Source: Anthonomus grandis grandis
Taxonomy: Eukaryota > Arthropoda > Insecta > Coleoptera > Curculionidae
Direction of reading: 5' to 3'
Assembly (NCBI RefSeq): GCF_022605725.1
Contig: NC_065546.1
Location: forward strand, 20,766,227-20,830,226
DNA: 64,000 nt
The notes below the pieces were generated by a model, which saw only the letters and a program-made list of their open reading frames with translations, had not been told where the DNA came from and ran no database searches. Within the stretch, counting starts at the first letter, position 1. Each line of letters starts with the position of its first letter. Positions 45,599 to 56,250 of this stretch are shown here, piece after piece. A program made the translations under genes and the position numbers.

Positions 45599-45999
45599 AT
45601 GGATTATAGAGAATCGCTGTCGCTATTTTTGTTACGAGTTACCGTTCCTGGTGGACAATTTCAGAGTCGAAAAAAGTATAGTGGAAGCGATATATTAAAT
45701 GATTTATTCATGCCTCATTCTGGACATTTAAAAAAATTTTGAATGTTACCCCGAAGACTTTGAATATCCTATAAATTTAATGGGTTCCAAAATACAGAAA
45801 CATGATACAAATTATCGGGAGGCGATTCCAGTGAAAGAAAGATTGGCTATTACCCTGCAGTTTCTTGCAACTGGAGATTCATATGTTAGTTTAATGTATT
45901 TTTTTTAAATTTCAACGCAAGCATTTCAAGCATAATTACCGAAGTGTATGTATAAGCATTATGTGAGGCATTAAACCAACATATAGAAGTATCCCCGTA
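45599..45999 (+). pseudogene. PIF/Harbinger (HARBI1-like) transposase, N-terminal fragment
   Basis: MDYRESLSLFLLRVTVPGGQ, then YSGSDILNDLFMPHSGHLKK, a one-base shift in an A-run, PEDFEYPINLMGSKIQ and EAIPVKERLAITLQFLATGD, a slip in a T-run, then ASISSIITEVYV, a stop, and ALCEALNQHIEV. This is the N-terminal part of HARBI1-type DDE nucleases; the catalytic domain is absent. Lies between SANT and MADF remnants on the other strand, the usual partners of such elements. Confidence 0.7.
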
Positions 46000-46115
46000 C
46001 GCCGCGCATAATCAAGGAGCTAGAAAGGCCTACTGCCCCTTTAATCAACGCAGCTGCGCAAGTAAGCAAGTACTTTATCTGAGAGGAGTTAGAGGTCCGC
46101 CGGACCAAGTCGACT

Positions 46116-46165
46116 GGACGGCGTGACATTTTGGTAGTTGTTACTACCAAAATGTCACGCCGTCC
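46116..46165. repeat. Perfect 22-bp hairpin, 6-base loop
   Basis: GGACGGCGTGACATTTTGGT(AG), TTGTTA, exact complement. CCGTGACATTTTCACAC right after it (from 46164) repeats part of the arm again. Probably a recent templated inverted duplication. Confidence 0.85.
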
Positions 46166-46199
46166 GTGACATTTTCACACGACATTGACATTGTCCGTG

Positions 46200-46592
46200 T
46201 CACACGTTGTGTGATTGTTGAGTTGTTTTCTGTGGATCATTATTGTAGGTATTTATTAACTCCATTTCTTGAAAGATAATAATATTCATATGATTGATTA
46301 CAATAGCTCTTAAACGAGGATCAAAGTTTTGTAATTTGATACCAACATATTGACCGTATATTGAGCATTCATCAATGAATTTGGTTGCTACTTTTTGTAG
46401 TAAATCAAAGGCCATACGGTACGATTTTTTCTTTGGAGGAAGTTTCTTGGGCAGATTAAAAGTATTGCGGTTGGGATTAGATTCATAAATATTTATTAAA
46501 CTAATTATTTTTTCGTGGGTCCACTCGTCATTCTTAATCACATGATCAACAAAAACGTCAATATGGATCTCGGATACAATCAATACACGCAC
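46200..46592 (-). pseudogene. MADF-domain protein remnant
   Basis: Open frame of 130 residues, MRVLIVSEIHIDVFVDHVIK, then NDEWTHEKIISLINIYESNP (start of an Adf-1-type MADF domain), and a tail with KKKSYRMAFDLLQKVATKF, DECSIYGQYVGIKLQ and MNIIIFQEMELI, typical of C-termini of MADF proteins linked to PIF/Harbinger. The core of the MADF domain (about 50 residues) is missing between NP and RNTFNLPKK, by deletion or because it lies in an exon not seen. The ATG may be an internal start. DNA-binding cofactor; probably inactive. Confidence 0.55.
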
Positions 46593-47835
46593 GTAAAAAC
46601 AAAAATAAAAATATGTTAACAGTTCACTTCAAAAACTTCGTCAAAACTAACCGCGCCATGATGCGCACGAGCCTCGGGTTTCGTTTGATGTACCGACAAC
46701 TGACGGAACAATAACGAACTAGCGCAAAGAAGATCGCTAATGCGCGTTTGTGCGCACTCTCCCATCTACACTGACACAGTTTCTCAGGGTCGGCTGCAAA
46801 TTCATTACTTTTTTGTAAAAGAATTTTGTTATTGGTACCATTATCACTGCTATTTCTATCTCCGTATCTTCGCAGGTATTTGGATCGTCACACATATCGA
46901 ATGTGTTTTTTGTAGTTTATCTATTTTCGCGTTCAGTGAAAATATTTTCTGGTGCTTGGGTTTAAGTATTATTATTTAATTTGTCAATACGTAGTTTTTA
47001 ACTTGCTTACAATAAGTAGACGAACAATAAGTAGAAGAAGTTTTTTAAACCAGCATTTGAGCATCCTACTTCTCTACTCTAGAACTTATTTTCAACAAAT
47101 TTTACTAATTTTTGGTTATCTAACTTTAATTGAAATTATGTTTTTAGGGTTATTTTGTTTATGTTCAAATGTGAAATTTATTAATTTAATATTTATATTG
47201 AAAAGTGATTTGAAGCAGCCATATTTAAAATGACAGATAAAATTTTTATATCAATACATATTACACTATTCTTATCTACCATTGCCGTTTCATTTATAAC
47301 AAAGTGGTATCCCATTTCATTCCCAAATATAGATTTATATCTAAGATGTATATCTATACAGAATATGTATACATCACAGGTTTGATAAATCTTATTATAT
47401 GATAAAAAATAGATTTTGTCATAAGTATTATACCAATTTCGCTGAATTTGTTCAATAACAATTTAAAGATTGAAGGCGATATATTGCAATAAGCCCTAAA
47501 GTTTGTTGTGTTTTGCATAGTGTTACTCTTCTTAATTCAGGGTTCTTTACGTTTTACATTTACGTCTACAGTATTATTAAGTAGTAATAATTCTTGTTTA
47601 ACATAAAACACATAATATTATTCTAAATACCTTGAGAGGGAGAGAATATTATTAAAATTATTTATATTACGCGAATAATATTATAATCTCTAAAGGGGCT
47701 ATAATAGGGTAATCACTAATATTATTATAAAATATGGAATTTTACTGGTAAGACCATTCATAAGAAGGTTCATAAGAACATAGGTAACATACAGTACATA
47801 TTCATTATAATTACAAGTTCGGTAGTTTTTTTATA
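46593..47835. other. No recognisable gene
   Basis: 46620-46800 is GC-richer and may be the edge of the Harbinger element. Beyond that AT-rich, with random frames at 46740-47233 (hydrophobic, no domain). Confidence 0.35.
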
Positions 47836-48676
47836 CAGTGAGGATGCGCAGGTTGGCACAAATTCATTTAAAATTCAGAAGTGTGTTCGAAAAAAAAATA
47901 CGGAAAAACGGATACGTTGATTTTTATTTTTTGTCGCGATTTTTTTGATGATGAATTCATATATACAGGGAGAACCAAAAATAAGCAACGACCATCAACT
48001 TCAATTTTTTAAACGGAAACACCTATTTTTTATTCAATTTTTAAATTCTGCATAGAATTTCAAATATATTTTGTATACCATGTCTTACACCTAATACTAA
48101 CATTATTAATAAATTTGCAACTGTTTGGGTCATTTAAGCATATTAAAACATTTTTTTTCATAGTTTTTTAACAAGTATATTTGATTGTTCACACCTTGTC
48201 ACCATTTAATCGCATGGAAACAGTATGTATTATTTTACGTAAATGTCAGTAAGTGTCAAGTGCAGTTGCAAAGTTTAAAAGTATGACGCGTTAAACTGAA
48301 AAACAAAGACTTGACATTTTAATGATGGTAGAATATGGCGACAAGACTCAAACACGGGCTGAAGTTTGCGATCTGTTTAACAATAAGTATCCGGATTACA
48401 CGTTCGGTAGTAAGCGAAATTGAAAAAAAGTTTAGAAATTTTGGTCATGTTAGAGATAAATATGACCTGGACCGTCCCACGCTTCCAGAAAATAGAGAAT
48501 TAGATATTTTGCTCGATTTACCAGAAAATCCACACAAATCAACTCGACAAGTTGCTGCAGATCAGTCGGCTAGTAAATCATGGGTTCTAAAATATTCGCA
48601 GAGGAATAAATGGCATCCATTTAAAATTCATTTAATTCGGGAGCTTATTGAAAATGATCGAAATAATGATGAATAA
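47836..48676 (+). mobile_element. Family F shell and DD41D left half
   Basis: Outer end CAGTGAGGATGCGCAGGTTG at 47836 after TA; shell 47836-47963; inner end CAGGGAGAACCAAAAATAAG at 47966 after TA (47964-47965). The shell segment next to the core (TTTTTGTCGCGATTTTTTTG) reappears, inverted, next to the matching core end at 38609-38650. The right half and right end of the element are not found; the transposase start follows at 48283. Confidence 0.6.
48283..48676 (+). pseudogene. DD41D transposase, family F, N-terminal part
   Basis: MTR then a stop, TEKQRLDILMMVEYGDKTQT and AEVCDLFNNKYPDYTFGSK; a -1 shift; VSEIEKKFRNFGHVRDKYDL, then RQVAADQSASKSWVLKYSQR and KWHPFKIHLIRELIEND with a stop at 48674. 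This covers both N-terminal helix-turn-helix parts; the catalytic domain is lost. Confidence 0.65.
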
Positions 48677-48929
48677 ATGTAATGCAAACTCTTAATTTTT
48701 ATGTAAGATTTTTCTCTTTAATGAAATTTGTTTATTTAATATCTATATTTCTTACAAAGAATATCCCATACCATATAATTCGTTTTTTTTGAGATATTTT
48801 ACATCCTTTAAAAAACGATGCCAAAAATCGCCTGTATTAACTATGTATGTATTTATACTAACAATTATGTATTAAAACTAACTGATAAAACTTTAAACTT
48901 GTTTAAAAAAAAAATTAATCACTCACTTT

Positions 48930-49612
48930 TTCTAACATATTTATTAGGTGTTGTTATTTGGATAACCTCTTTAATTTTTATTTGCATTTTTTCACTTGTG
49001 GTTGGAGTCACTTGGTATACTTTCTCCTATACATATTCCCAAAAGAAAAAATCCATCTTAGTCACATTTAGGGACCCGGGTGGCCATTGCATGGTCATCT
49101 AAGTAGTGCCTTACAGCTTGACTGTAATGAGCTGGAGCTCCATCTTGCTAAAGCCAAATCCTGTCCTGAACATAATATGCAGGCAACGTTTTCAACATCT
49201 CATATAGTTCATTTTGTAAAAATTCCAGGTACATTTCACCTGTGATATGTCTATAAAAGAAGCGGTTGAATTACATATTTCCCAATAATCCCTGCACAAA
49301 TACTAATAGGCCCTCTGTGTTGGTGGTGAATTTCACGTGCAAAGAAAGGATTGCTGGTATCAAATTAATGAAAATTATGCCTGTTAATGGTGCCATTATA
49401 TGAAAAGTTGCCTAATCCGAAAAAAATACCAAATTTAAAAAAAAAAACAGGTTGTAATTAATGCAACAGTGAATATGGTAAGGATGAAAATGATGCCTTT
49501 CGGGGTAACGTTGCGCATGAATTCTGGATGCCAAAAGTGTATTTCGTTCAGCAGCGCCTAAAGCATATATCATTTCGACAAGTTCTTCCCGTAGATAATT
49601 CATAATTTGCAA
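48930..49612 (-). pseudogene. DD41D transposase, family G, scrambled remnant
   Basis: Minus strand: MNYLREELVEMIYALGAAER, an internal jump to FHPYHIH, pieces of the segment after the first Asp, ITGEMYLEFLQNEL, QQDGAPAHYSQAVRHYLDDH (second Asp), then after a short deletion WPPGSLNVTKMDFFLW (third Asp). The second and third Asp are closer than 41 residues because of the deletion. Faces the family F remnant at 48.3 kb. Inactive. Confidence 0.65.
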
Positions 49613-49826
49613 CCGTCAAAAGTTATTTCAGCTCTAATGCGAAATATTCTTATTAACGATATTTAAAAAAAAAACAGTAAACCAAATGCAACTATTTAAA
49701 AATGAGATCAGTACTTTTGCCGATAGTCTGTCAACAATACAAACATATTAAGGCAAGTTAGGTATAGGATATACTTTGTAAGAAATGGAGATAATAAATA
49801 AGCAAACTTCATAAAAGAGAAAAATA

Positions 49827-50106
49827 CAGGGTATTCCACTTAAAAAATTGAGTTATTGCATATTTTATTTGAGTAAATTGGTAAATTTATATTAAACATT
49901 TTGTATAAAGAAACTTTAGACTTTTACCAAAAGGTAAAGCTGATAGAATAGATTGAACGTAGCGGTTTCTATAAGAATTTTAATGAACCCCTTAAAACAC
50001 TAAAAATGTCCTAAAAATACGAATTACGTGGTGAAGCCGCAATGAAATTAAAAAAAAATAGGTATCAAAAGCATAACACCAATAAATACAGAGTATTCCA
50101 ATTGGA
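49827..50106. repeat. Two direct TACAG(G/A)GTATTCCA termini 263 bp apart
   Basis: TACAGGGTATTCCACTTA at about 49827 and TACAGAGTATTCCAATTG at about 50090 look like two left ends of a mariner-type element in the same orientation. No transposase or right end found. Confidence 0.4.
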
Positions 50107-51910
50107 AAAACTTCAAATTTTTCCATAACTTATTTTTGAAGCGCTCTGTATACGTAAAATTATTTTTAGTTTGTAGAGTTTTGTCAATCTTTTAACCATG
50201 TTAAAAATTTATAATCGGACGCTGAGAAAGAAACTGATTTCCAAAGGCAATGGTTTTTGCTCTAAAATTTTATATTATTATCACATCTCCTTTCTCTATA
50301 TTAAGTTTTATGACTTTAGGATCGTTTAATGTTTTAAACGGAAATTCATAACACGGAAAGGTAAAACCTCTATAGAGACACTTAATATAAGGGCAAAACT
50401 GTTGCAATGCGTATACTAAATATGGTGTATATCTCTGATGATGAGTTACTCATTTTATTAGGTATTACGTCACTTATATCAAAAATCTCTGTATGAGTCT
50501 GTTCAAGAAGCAAAAAAATTATGTGAGCACATATGGGATAAAAGTTCAGAACAAGCTTAATAACAAGTCAAAAAATACAATTTCAAATCAAAACAAAACC
50601 AGAATTTAAGCTCAACTTACGTAGATCAACTTGTGGTAGATCTGTACCATCATTCTTTTTATTCCTTATGTTAACAATATGATCTCTTATCTCAGTTCCT
50701 TATTAGTAACATACCTATAAGATATTAAAGTTATTATTAGATCTATAAAATAATAAAAGAGAATTGTTCCCTAGCTTTTACGTGTATAGATAATAGAGAA
50801 GAAATCAGACAAAAATTAAATGTCAATGGAGTTTTAGAAATAAAGCTGCTTTTAAATTTCAAGAAGCTACTTTACTTTGTACAAATATCTCATACAAAAC
50901 CTTCAACAGCTTATGCATTTTTCAAATGAGTTCTTTCTTATCTTTTATAATCGCTAAAAAATGTTAAACTCAAAAATGCACGCATCTATACAGAAATCTT
51001 TAATAAATACCCACCAAAAAGTTATTAATAGATATAAATAGATTCTACGACCCTAAATACTCTTCTTATTGATCATTTCGATAGTCAATCGAGTATCAAG
51101 AAACCCTCTAGGACGGTCGTACCTCCAACATCCTATTAGTCTTTAACAACTTAAATGTTCAAATTGTAGCCGTATAAGACACTATATTAATGACGTCACA
51201 AACACAGCGACCTCGTTATTCAAATAACAATTATAATCATTACCACCTGAATATTTAGCAAAGACCAAATTTACAACAGCCATAAGTTAAACTTTCCATC
51301 AACAGAGACTCTGTTACCCCAGATTCCAACCACAATGGTAATAACCAAAAAACCTACTTAGAATAGGTTAAAATTAGTATTTCAAAGTTATTTAGAAAGT
51401 AACAAGTTAAATTTTAGATAACTTTTTATGGTTTTTCCTAATGCACCAAGAAACACCTTATACTCAAAGCATGTATTTCAGGTTTGAATCAATGGATAAC
51501 GTATTATGTCTGAAACTATTTTTAATATAATTGCAAGTATTTAATTTTCAATCCGATACCGAATTAGACCCGATGAAAGGTCACGAAGAATGTGACTGCC
51601 TTGATATCAAGCAATACAAATTTATTCTTGTCCTTTTTTTAAATACAGTTATTTTTACATCTTTCAGTATCTTTGTTTTATTTTCTTAATCAACAAATAC
51701 TAAATTTCTCACAAAACTTGATCAAGTCCTTAGAACTGTCTCTGTAAATCTAAACAAGTTCAATATTTTTGAGCAAAACTGAAGAAACCAAAAGTTTTTT
51801 ATAAAATGTTATAAAAAATATTTGTTCTTCCCTAAAAGTATGTGACATATTAGTTTCAGATTTTATTATTTTATTAATAAAAAAATAAATTTGCCTCATA
51901 TAACTATTCA
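50107..51910. other. No gene seen
   Basis: AT-rich, stops in all frames, no repeat structure recognised. Confidence 0.4.
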
Positions 51911-51912
51911 TA

Positions 51913-53491
51913 CAGGGTGTTTCAGAACTATGGGATCAAACTTCTAGGGGTTGTTCAGTGCAACAGTAGAATCCATTTGAGTATAGGAACCCATGTCTGG
52001 AAATGTGTCACTACGCCACTATGGCCCTAAGACGCGTTTAAATTTAGAAAAAATATTATTTACCTAAATAGGATCTGATGCATTTATTTTTACCTTTTGT
52101 ATATGATACCATCACAACAATTGTTCAAAATGTCTTCCTCCAACCTCAATACACCGATTTAAACGCCTCACATGATTTCGGCGGACTACACTAAAAATTT
52201 GATCCTCGTTTTGAATGATTTCAAATGCTGCTGTTATTCGTTCAATTAAGTCTAGCTCTGATTCTACTGAAGTTTCGTAGGCTAAAGACTTTACATGTCC
52301 CCACAAGAAAAAATCGAGCGACGTTAAATCGGGTGACCTAGGAGGCCAAGAAACTGCTCCACCTGGCAATCCAACGGTGCCCAAACCGCTGAGCCAAATA
52401 CTCGCGTACTTGTACAGCAAAGTGAGCCGGCGCTCCATCATGCTGAAACCATATTTGCTATCTAACGTTTAGTGGAACATTTTCAAGGAGTTCTGGGAGA
52501 ACTTTCTCCAAGAAACGCAGATAAATAGGTCCTGTTAACCGTTCCGGTAGAAGGTATGGCCCAATTAAATAATCATCAACAATGCCTGTCCATACGTTGA
52601 TAGACCAACGATTCTGATGTTTTCTTGGAAAAATTGCATAAGGATTTTCTTCGTCCCAAACATGGCTATTCCTACTATTAAAAATACCGTCTCTTGTGAA
52701 AAAGGCTTCATCGGTCCATAAAACATATCGTAAAAAATTTGGTTGTGCAATGATGTGATCCAGAAGCCATCGAGAAAATTGAACTCTAGGATGATAATCG
52801 GCTGCAGTCATACCTTGAACTTTCTGGAAGTGGTAAGGATGGAGTTGTTGCTCGTGTAGAGTTGTGCCCGCCAGACAGAAGCGTTACTCGTATTCATATT
52901 CTTAGCGACGTCACGTGTGCTATTTGATGGTTCATCGGCAACTCGCTGAAGCACCTCTTCTTCAGATTCGACCGTCCTTACGGTTCGAGCAACACCAGTA
53001 TCATGCATCTTGGTCTTAAACATACCTGTCTCAGCGAGCCGCCGATGAACCGCAATAAACTTTTTGTATCCAGGATGCTGTCGTTCGGGATAACGTTCAT
53101 GATACAACCGCGATGCTGCTCGTGCATTGCAGTTTGTTGCTCCGTATGCCAAATGCATATCCGCTAATTCTTGATTAGTAAAGTTTTCCATTAGCAATAA
53201 ATGTTTAAAAATTGTAAGCTATAAAATTTTTAAACATGACATTGAGAATTGACATTGATAAGCGTTAATTATAAACAATTGTTGTTATGGTATAGTATCA
53301 TGTACAAAAGGTAAAAATAAATGCAGCAGATCCTATTTAGGTAATTAATGTTTTTTATAAATTTTAACGCGTCTTAGGGCCGTAGTGGCGTAGTGACGCA
53401 TTTCCGGACATGGGTTTCTATACTCAAATGGATTCTTCTGTTGCACTGAACAACCCCCAGAAGTTTGATCCCCCAGTTCTGAAACACCCTG
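51913..53491 (-). mobile_element. DD41D element, family C copy 2
   Basis: 1,579 bp, TA on both sides (51911-51912, 53492-53493), terminal repeats about 215 bp and nearly identical to each other and to copy 1 at 39916-41496, in the same orientation. Gene on the minus strand, with different lesions from copy 1, so both were probably intact when they inserted. Confidence 0.9.
52112..53191 (-). pseudogene. DD41D transposase, family C copy 2
   Basis: MENFTNQELADMHLAYGATN is intact at the start. Lesions: about 5 extra bases at 52856-52866 that shift the frame at the end of the second helix-turn-helix, a TAG at about 52457 before IWFQHDGA (second Asp), and a 2-base deletion at about 52363 (between HRWIA and GGAVSW). 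The first Asp lies in YVLWTDEAFF, the third in TSLDFFLWG. Copy 1 is intact at all three of these places. Confidence 0.9.
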
Positions 53492-53493
53492 TA

Positions 53494-54345
53494 TAATCTT
53501 TATGCGAATGTTTCAGTTTTGGTAATATTTAGCACAAAGGACTTTGCGGGCAAGCTACGGAAATATAGTTTATATTTGCACCCGTATTATTCTCAGTAAT
53601 ACATTCTGGAACATATCAGATAATATTAAAGGACAATAATATATTTTTGTTCTTTATTGAATAATAATCAATGTTCAAATCATCCCAAGCAGTTATTTTT
53701 TAATTCTTTTCGTAAAGTTCCATTAGAAGTTTGTATATTTTATCGAAAAAAAAAAGATTTGAGTCAGCGTTTGGTGATCTATAAATACTAATAATACTTA
53801 TACTTAGCCAATGACATATCAGCTCAAAAAAATGCATAGTGCTCCTACAGACTATTTATGGTTTGAGGAAAAACAAGTTTGTCTTGCAAATTACGATCAA
53901 TATAAATTTATATAAGAAAAACCAATAAAATTAAAATTATCCACGGAGTATGCACCAGGCTCTTTCTCGACAAACCACGATTCATTTAAACGTACAACCC
54001 TGGATAATACTTTATTTAAAAATTTAATTAAATAATGTAGTTTATTCCTTCTACTATATGTGTTAAGACTTAAAATAATGTCACATAAATGCGAGGACTC
54101 TAGCATACACAAGTTTTTTTTTATTATTTATGGTATCAATTTTAGTTTTTTTCTTTTTTTTTGTAACTTTTTTATAATTTAAGTCAATCTTTTCAGTCAG
54201 ATTATTTTTTGATGTACCAGAAGTTAGAATATTGTTAAGAGTATTATTAACTACTTTTATTTAAATCTACGCCCATTTTGTCTATAATAACGTATTGTGT
54301 AGTTCTTTTTTAATTAATACTAATAAATTCTAATTTAAAAATTTC
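53494..54345. other. No gene seen
   Basis: AT-rich; a 71-codon minus frame at 53897-54112 has no recognisable domain. Confidence 0.4.
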
Positions 54346-54542
54346 ATCCATTCTTCTCTAAGAGACCAACATACAAAATTAACGAAAAGAACGAAAAACA
54401 AATAAAAACACAAAGTCACGGTCTCACAACATGTAATTAAACGGGCTACACGTGTTTCGCTCTAGTTAGAGCATCATCAGACCTTTAAATTGTCGTGTAG
54501 CCCGTTTAATTACATGTTGTGAGACCGTGACTTTGTGTTTTT
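54346..54542 (-). repeat. Foldback with hammerhead-like core, related to 31.0 kb
   Basis: Arms 54404-54452 and 54494-54542 are perfect 49-bp complements (AAAAACACAAAGTCACGGTC...). The 41-base spacer carries the ribozyme-like core on the minus strand. The flank 54346-54403 matches the tail at 31228-31262 (TCTCTAAGAGACCAA), so both loci belong to one family. Confidence 0.75.
54442..54486 (-). ncRNA. Candidate type-I hammerhead ribozyme motif
   Basis: Minus strand: AAAGGT-CTGATGA-T-GCTCT-AACT-AGAGC-GAAAC-ACGTGTA-GCCC. Helix II GCTCT/AGAGC. Helix I pairs GGT with GCC (G-C, G-C, U-G), whereas the 31.1-kb copy pairs AGGC with GCTT, so sequence differs while pairing is kept. Same extra U after CTGATGA. 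Confidence 0.5.
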
Positions 54543-55424
54543 CTAATAAATTCTTTTAAAAAAAATCTTATTTTAACACTCCAGAACCATTAACTTATTT
54601 TTTGAACTTTTTATGAATTTATTCTTCATTTATGTCTTGAATATTGGTAAAATTCTTTTTTTCTCTGCTTTAAGATATAAGCCTTTAAGGTAAATTTTTT
54701 TTCTCCTTTTTCATTTGCCAATTTTAAAGCACATTTGTCGAAATTTATCGCAATATTTTATGCAAAATAAAAATGATAATGCACTATCTGAAATAAGAAT
54801 TAATTATTTTTAAAGAATATGCGATAATGCAATGCAAAATAAAAGTTTCTTATTTAATGAAAATTATACGTTTAAGAAAAAGTCAGAAGAAAATACAGAC
54901 GAAGCAGTAGAAAAAAACTCCTGTCCTTCTGTTACAGATGACTTTGAAAAAAAAGAGAGGTATATAGTACAAAAATAAAATTCATTTACCAAACTAAACA
55001 AGGCAATGTATTTACTAGATAACTCAAAAACTGAAATATCAAATAACTACTTTTTGGAGAAAGCCCATAATAGATAATTCCCTTATTTCAGCAAAAAAAA
55101 ACATAAGGCATACTAAAATAATAGAAGTTATACTTTAAGAATATTTTGATTTCAATTTTTTTTTCAAAAGCCTTCTATAATTAACATCGTGTTCAGCAAA
55201 TTAGTTAATAGGAAATACCTAATATTACTACCCTATAACCTCAGAATGGTATTTCCACATCTATTTTACAGGAATGTTAAACTTTTAAAACACTTTTAAA
55301 GATTTTAAATCCCTATCTTTTCGAGTATTCAATAAAACACTATGCATTAACAATTTGAGATAAACTAATCAACTTAGCACAAGCCTCCATCTTGCAGATA
55401 CAACAGCTAAAGCCATACTTTTAT
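54543..55424. other. AT-rich, no gene seen
   Basis: No readable domain. 54920-55000 is A-rich. Confidence 0.4.
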
Positions 55425-55478
55425 AAAAGGTAAAAACACAAAATCTACAGCATCACAAATACATTTAATAAAATTACA

Positions 55479-55521
55479 AAGGTTACATGTTTCGCTCGAC
55501 TAGAGCATCATCAGACCTAAA
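55479..55521 (-). ncRNA. Candidate hammerhead motif in Penelope-like pseudo-LTR
   Basis: Minus strand: TTTAGGT-CTGATGA-T-GCTC-TAGTC-GAGC-GAAAC-ATGTA-ACCT. Helix I pairs AGGT with ACCT (4 bp), helix II GCTC/GAGC, helix III would be ACATGT with a GUA triplet. Lies downstream of the endonuclease gene on the same strand. Confidence 0.5.
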
Positions 55522-55713
55522 CAATAATTAAAATGATGTAACCCGAAAAAAGGAAAATTCAACAAAAACTTACCATAATATACACAAAACACCTGACATA
55601 TAAGTAAACAAAGCTTACAATAAAGTGGCACTATCTATGTACAAAGAACTCAACTAAACAATCAAATCACTTTATACATTTTAGAAATCTAACCATCATT
55701 TAAGAGTCTAGAA

Positions 55714-56242
55714 CTATTTAAGGTTATTAAAAACTAGGTGGCCATCAAAATCAAACCTTTCATTAACACACGGCAGATCTGGGCTTTTAAAAGCTTTACT
55801 AATTTCCATTGTCTCCAACAAGTCTAGTTTCTTACTTTTGTTGCACTGATGAAGTATTTTTATATTTTGGCTGAGGAAAATTATGTTTGGAGTCAAGGAG
55901 GTGATTAGCAAAAGCCGAGCTGGTGACATCGGTATTTTTAAATTTATTATATTGGGCCTTGTGTTCAGTAATCCTAGTAGAAATCTTCCTACCAGACTGG
56001 CCGACGTACACTGCAGGGCACTATTTACACCTAATCTCATAAACTCCCGGAGAAGATAGCGGGGGTAATTTATCTTTAGTTTTAATTAGATGTCTTTTTA
56101 ATGTATTATTGGTTTTAAAAGCTAGGGTTATGTCAAAGGGAGAAAAAAAGCGGGATAATTGTGACGAAATTGGTTTAAAATAAGTAAACGACCTAAAAGT
56201 TTTTATATAGTTTGTTTGTTGTCTGATAAAAGCTAAAGCCAT
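55714..56242 (-). pseudogene. Penelope-type GIY-YIG endonuclease (RT C-terminus)
   Basis: MALAFIRQQTNYIKTF, then RFFSPFDITLAFKTNNTLKR, KLPPLSSPGVYEIRCK, a TAG stop (about 56024), CPAVYVGQSGRKISTRITEH (the GIY-YIG motif appears as GVYEI and AVYVGQ), SSAFANHLLDSKHNFPQ. A frameshift near 55865 leads to KSKKLDLLETMEISKAFKSP and the end HLVFNNL at 55714. Module order and spacing are those of Penelope-like C-termini. The RT core lies upstream and is missing. Confidence 0.8.
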
Positions 56243-56250
56243 AGTTAATA

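Larger units (their letters stand above)
55425..56250 (-). mobile_element. Penelope-like element, 3' part
   Basis: On the minus strand: the end of the RT/endonuclease gene (56242 to 55714), a 3' non-coding part, and a pseudo-LTR-like end with hammerhead-like core at 55521-55479, finishing near 55425 (AAAAACACAAAATCTACAG, similar to the start of the foldback arms at 54404). 5' truncated at about 56250. Penelope-like elements are the class known to combine GIY-YIG endonuclease with hammerhead motifs. Confidence 0.7.

Noticed and set aside
46740..47233. Two overlapping hydrophobic frames as a membrane-protein gene
   Set aside because: Phe/Tyr/Ile richness simply follows from T-rich DNA; no conserved motif and no splice context.
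48818..49102. 94-codon plus-strand frame with hydrophobic stretches
   Set aside because: It is antisense to the third-Asp region of the family G DD41D remnant on the minus strand and has no domain of its own.
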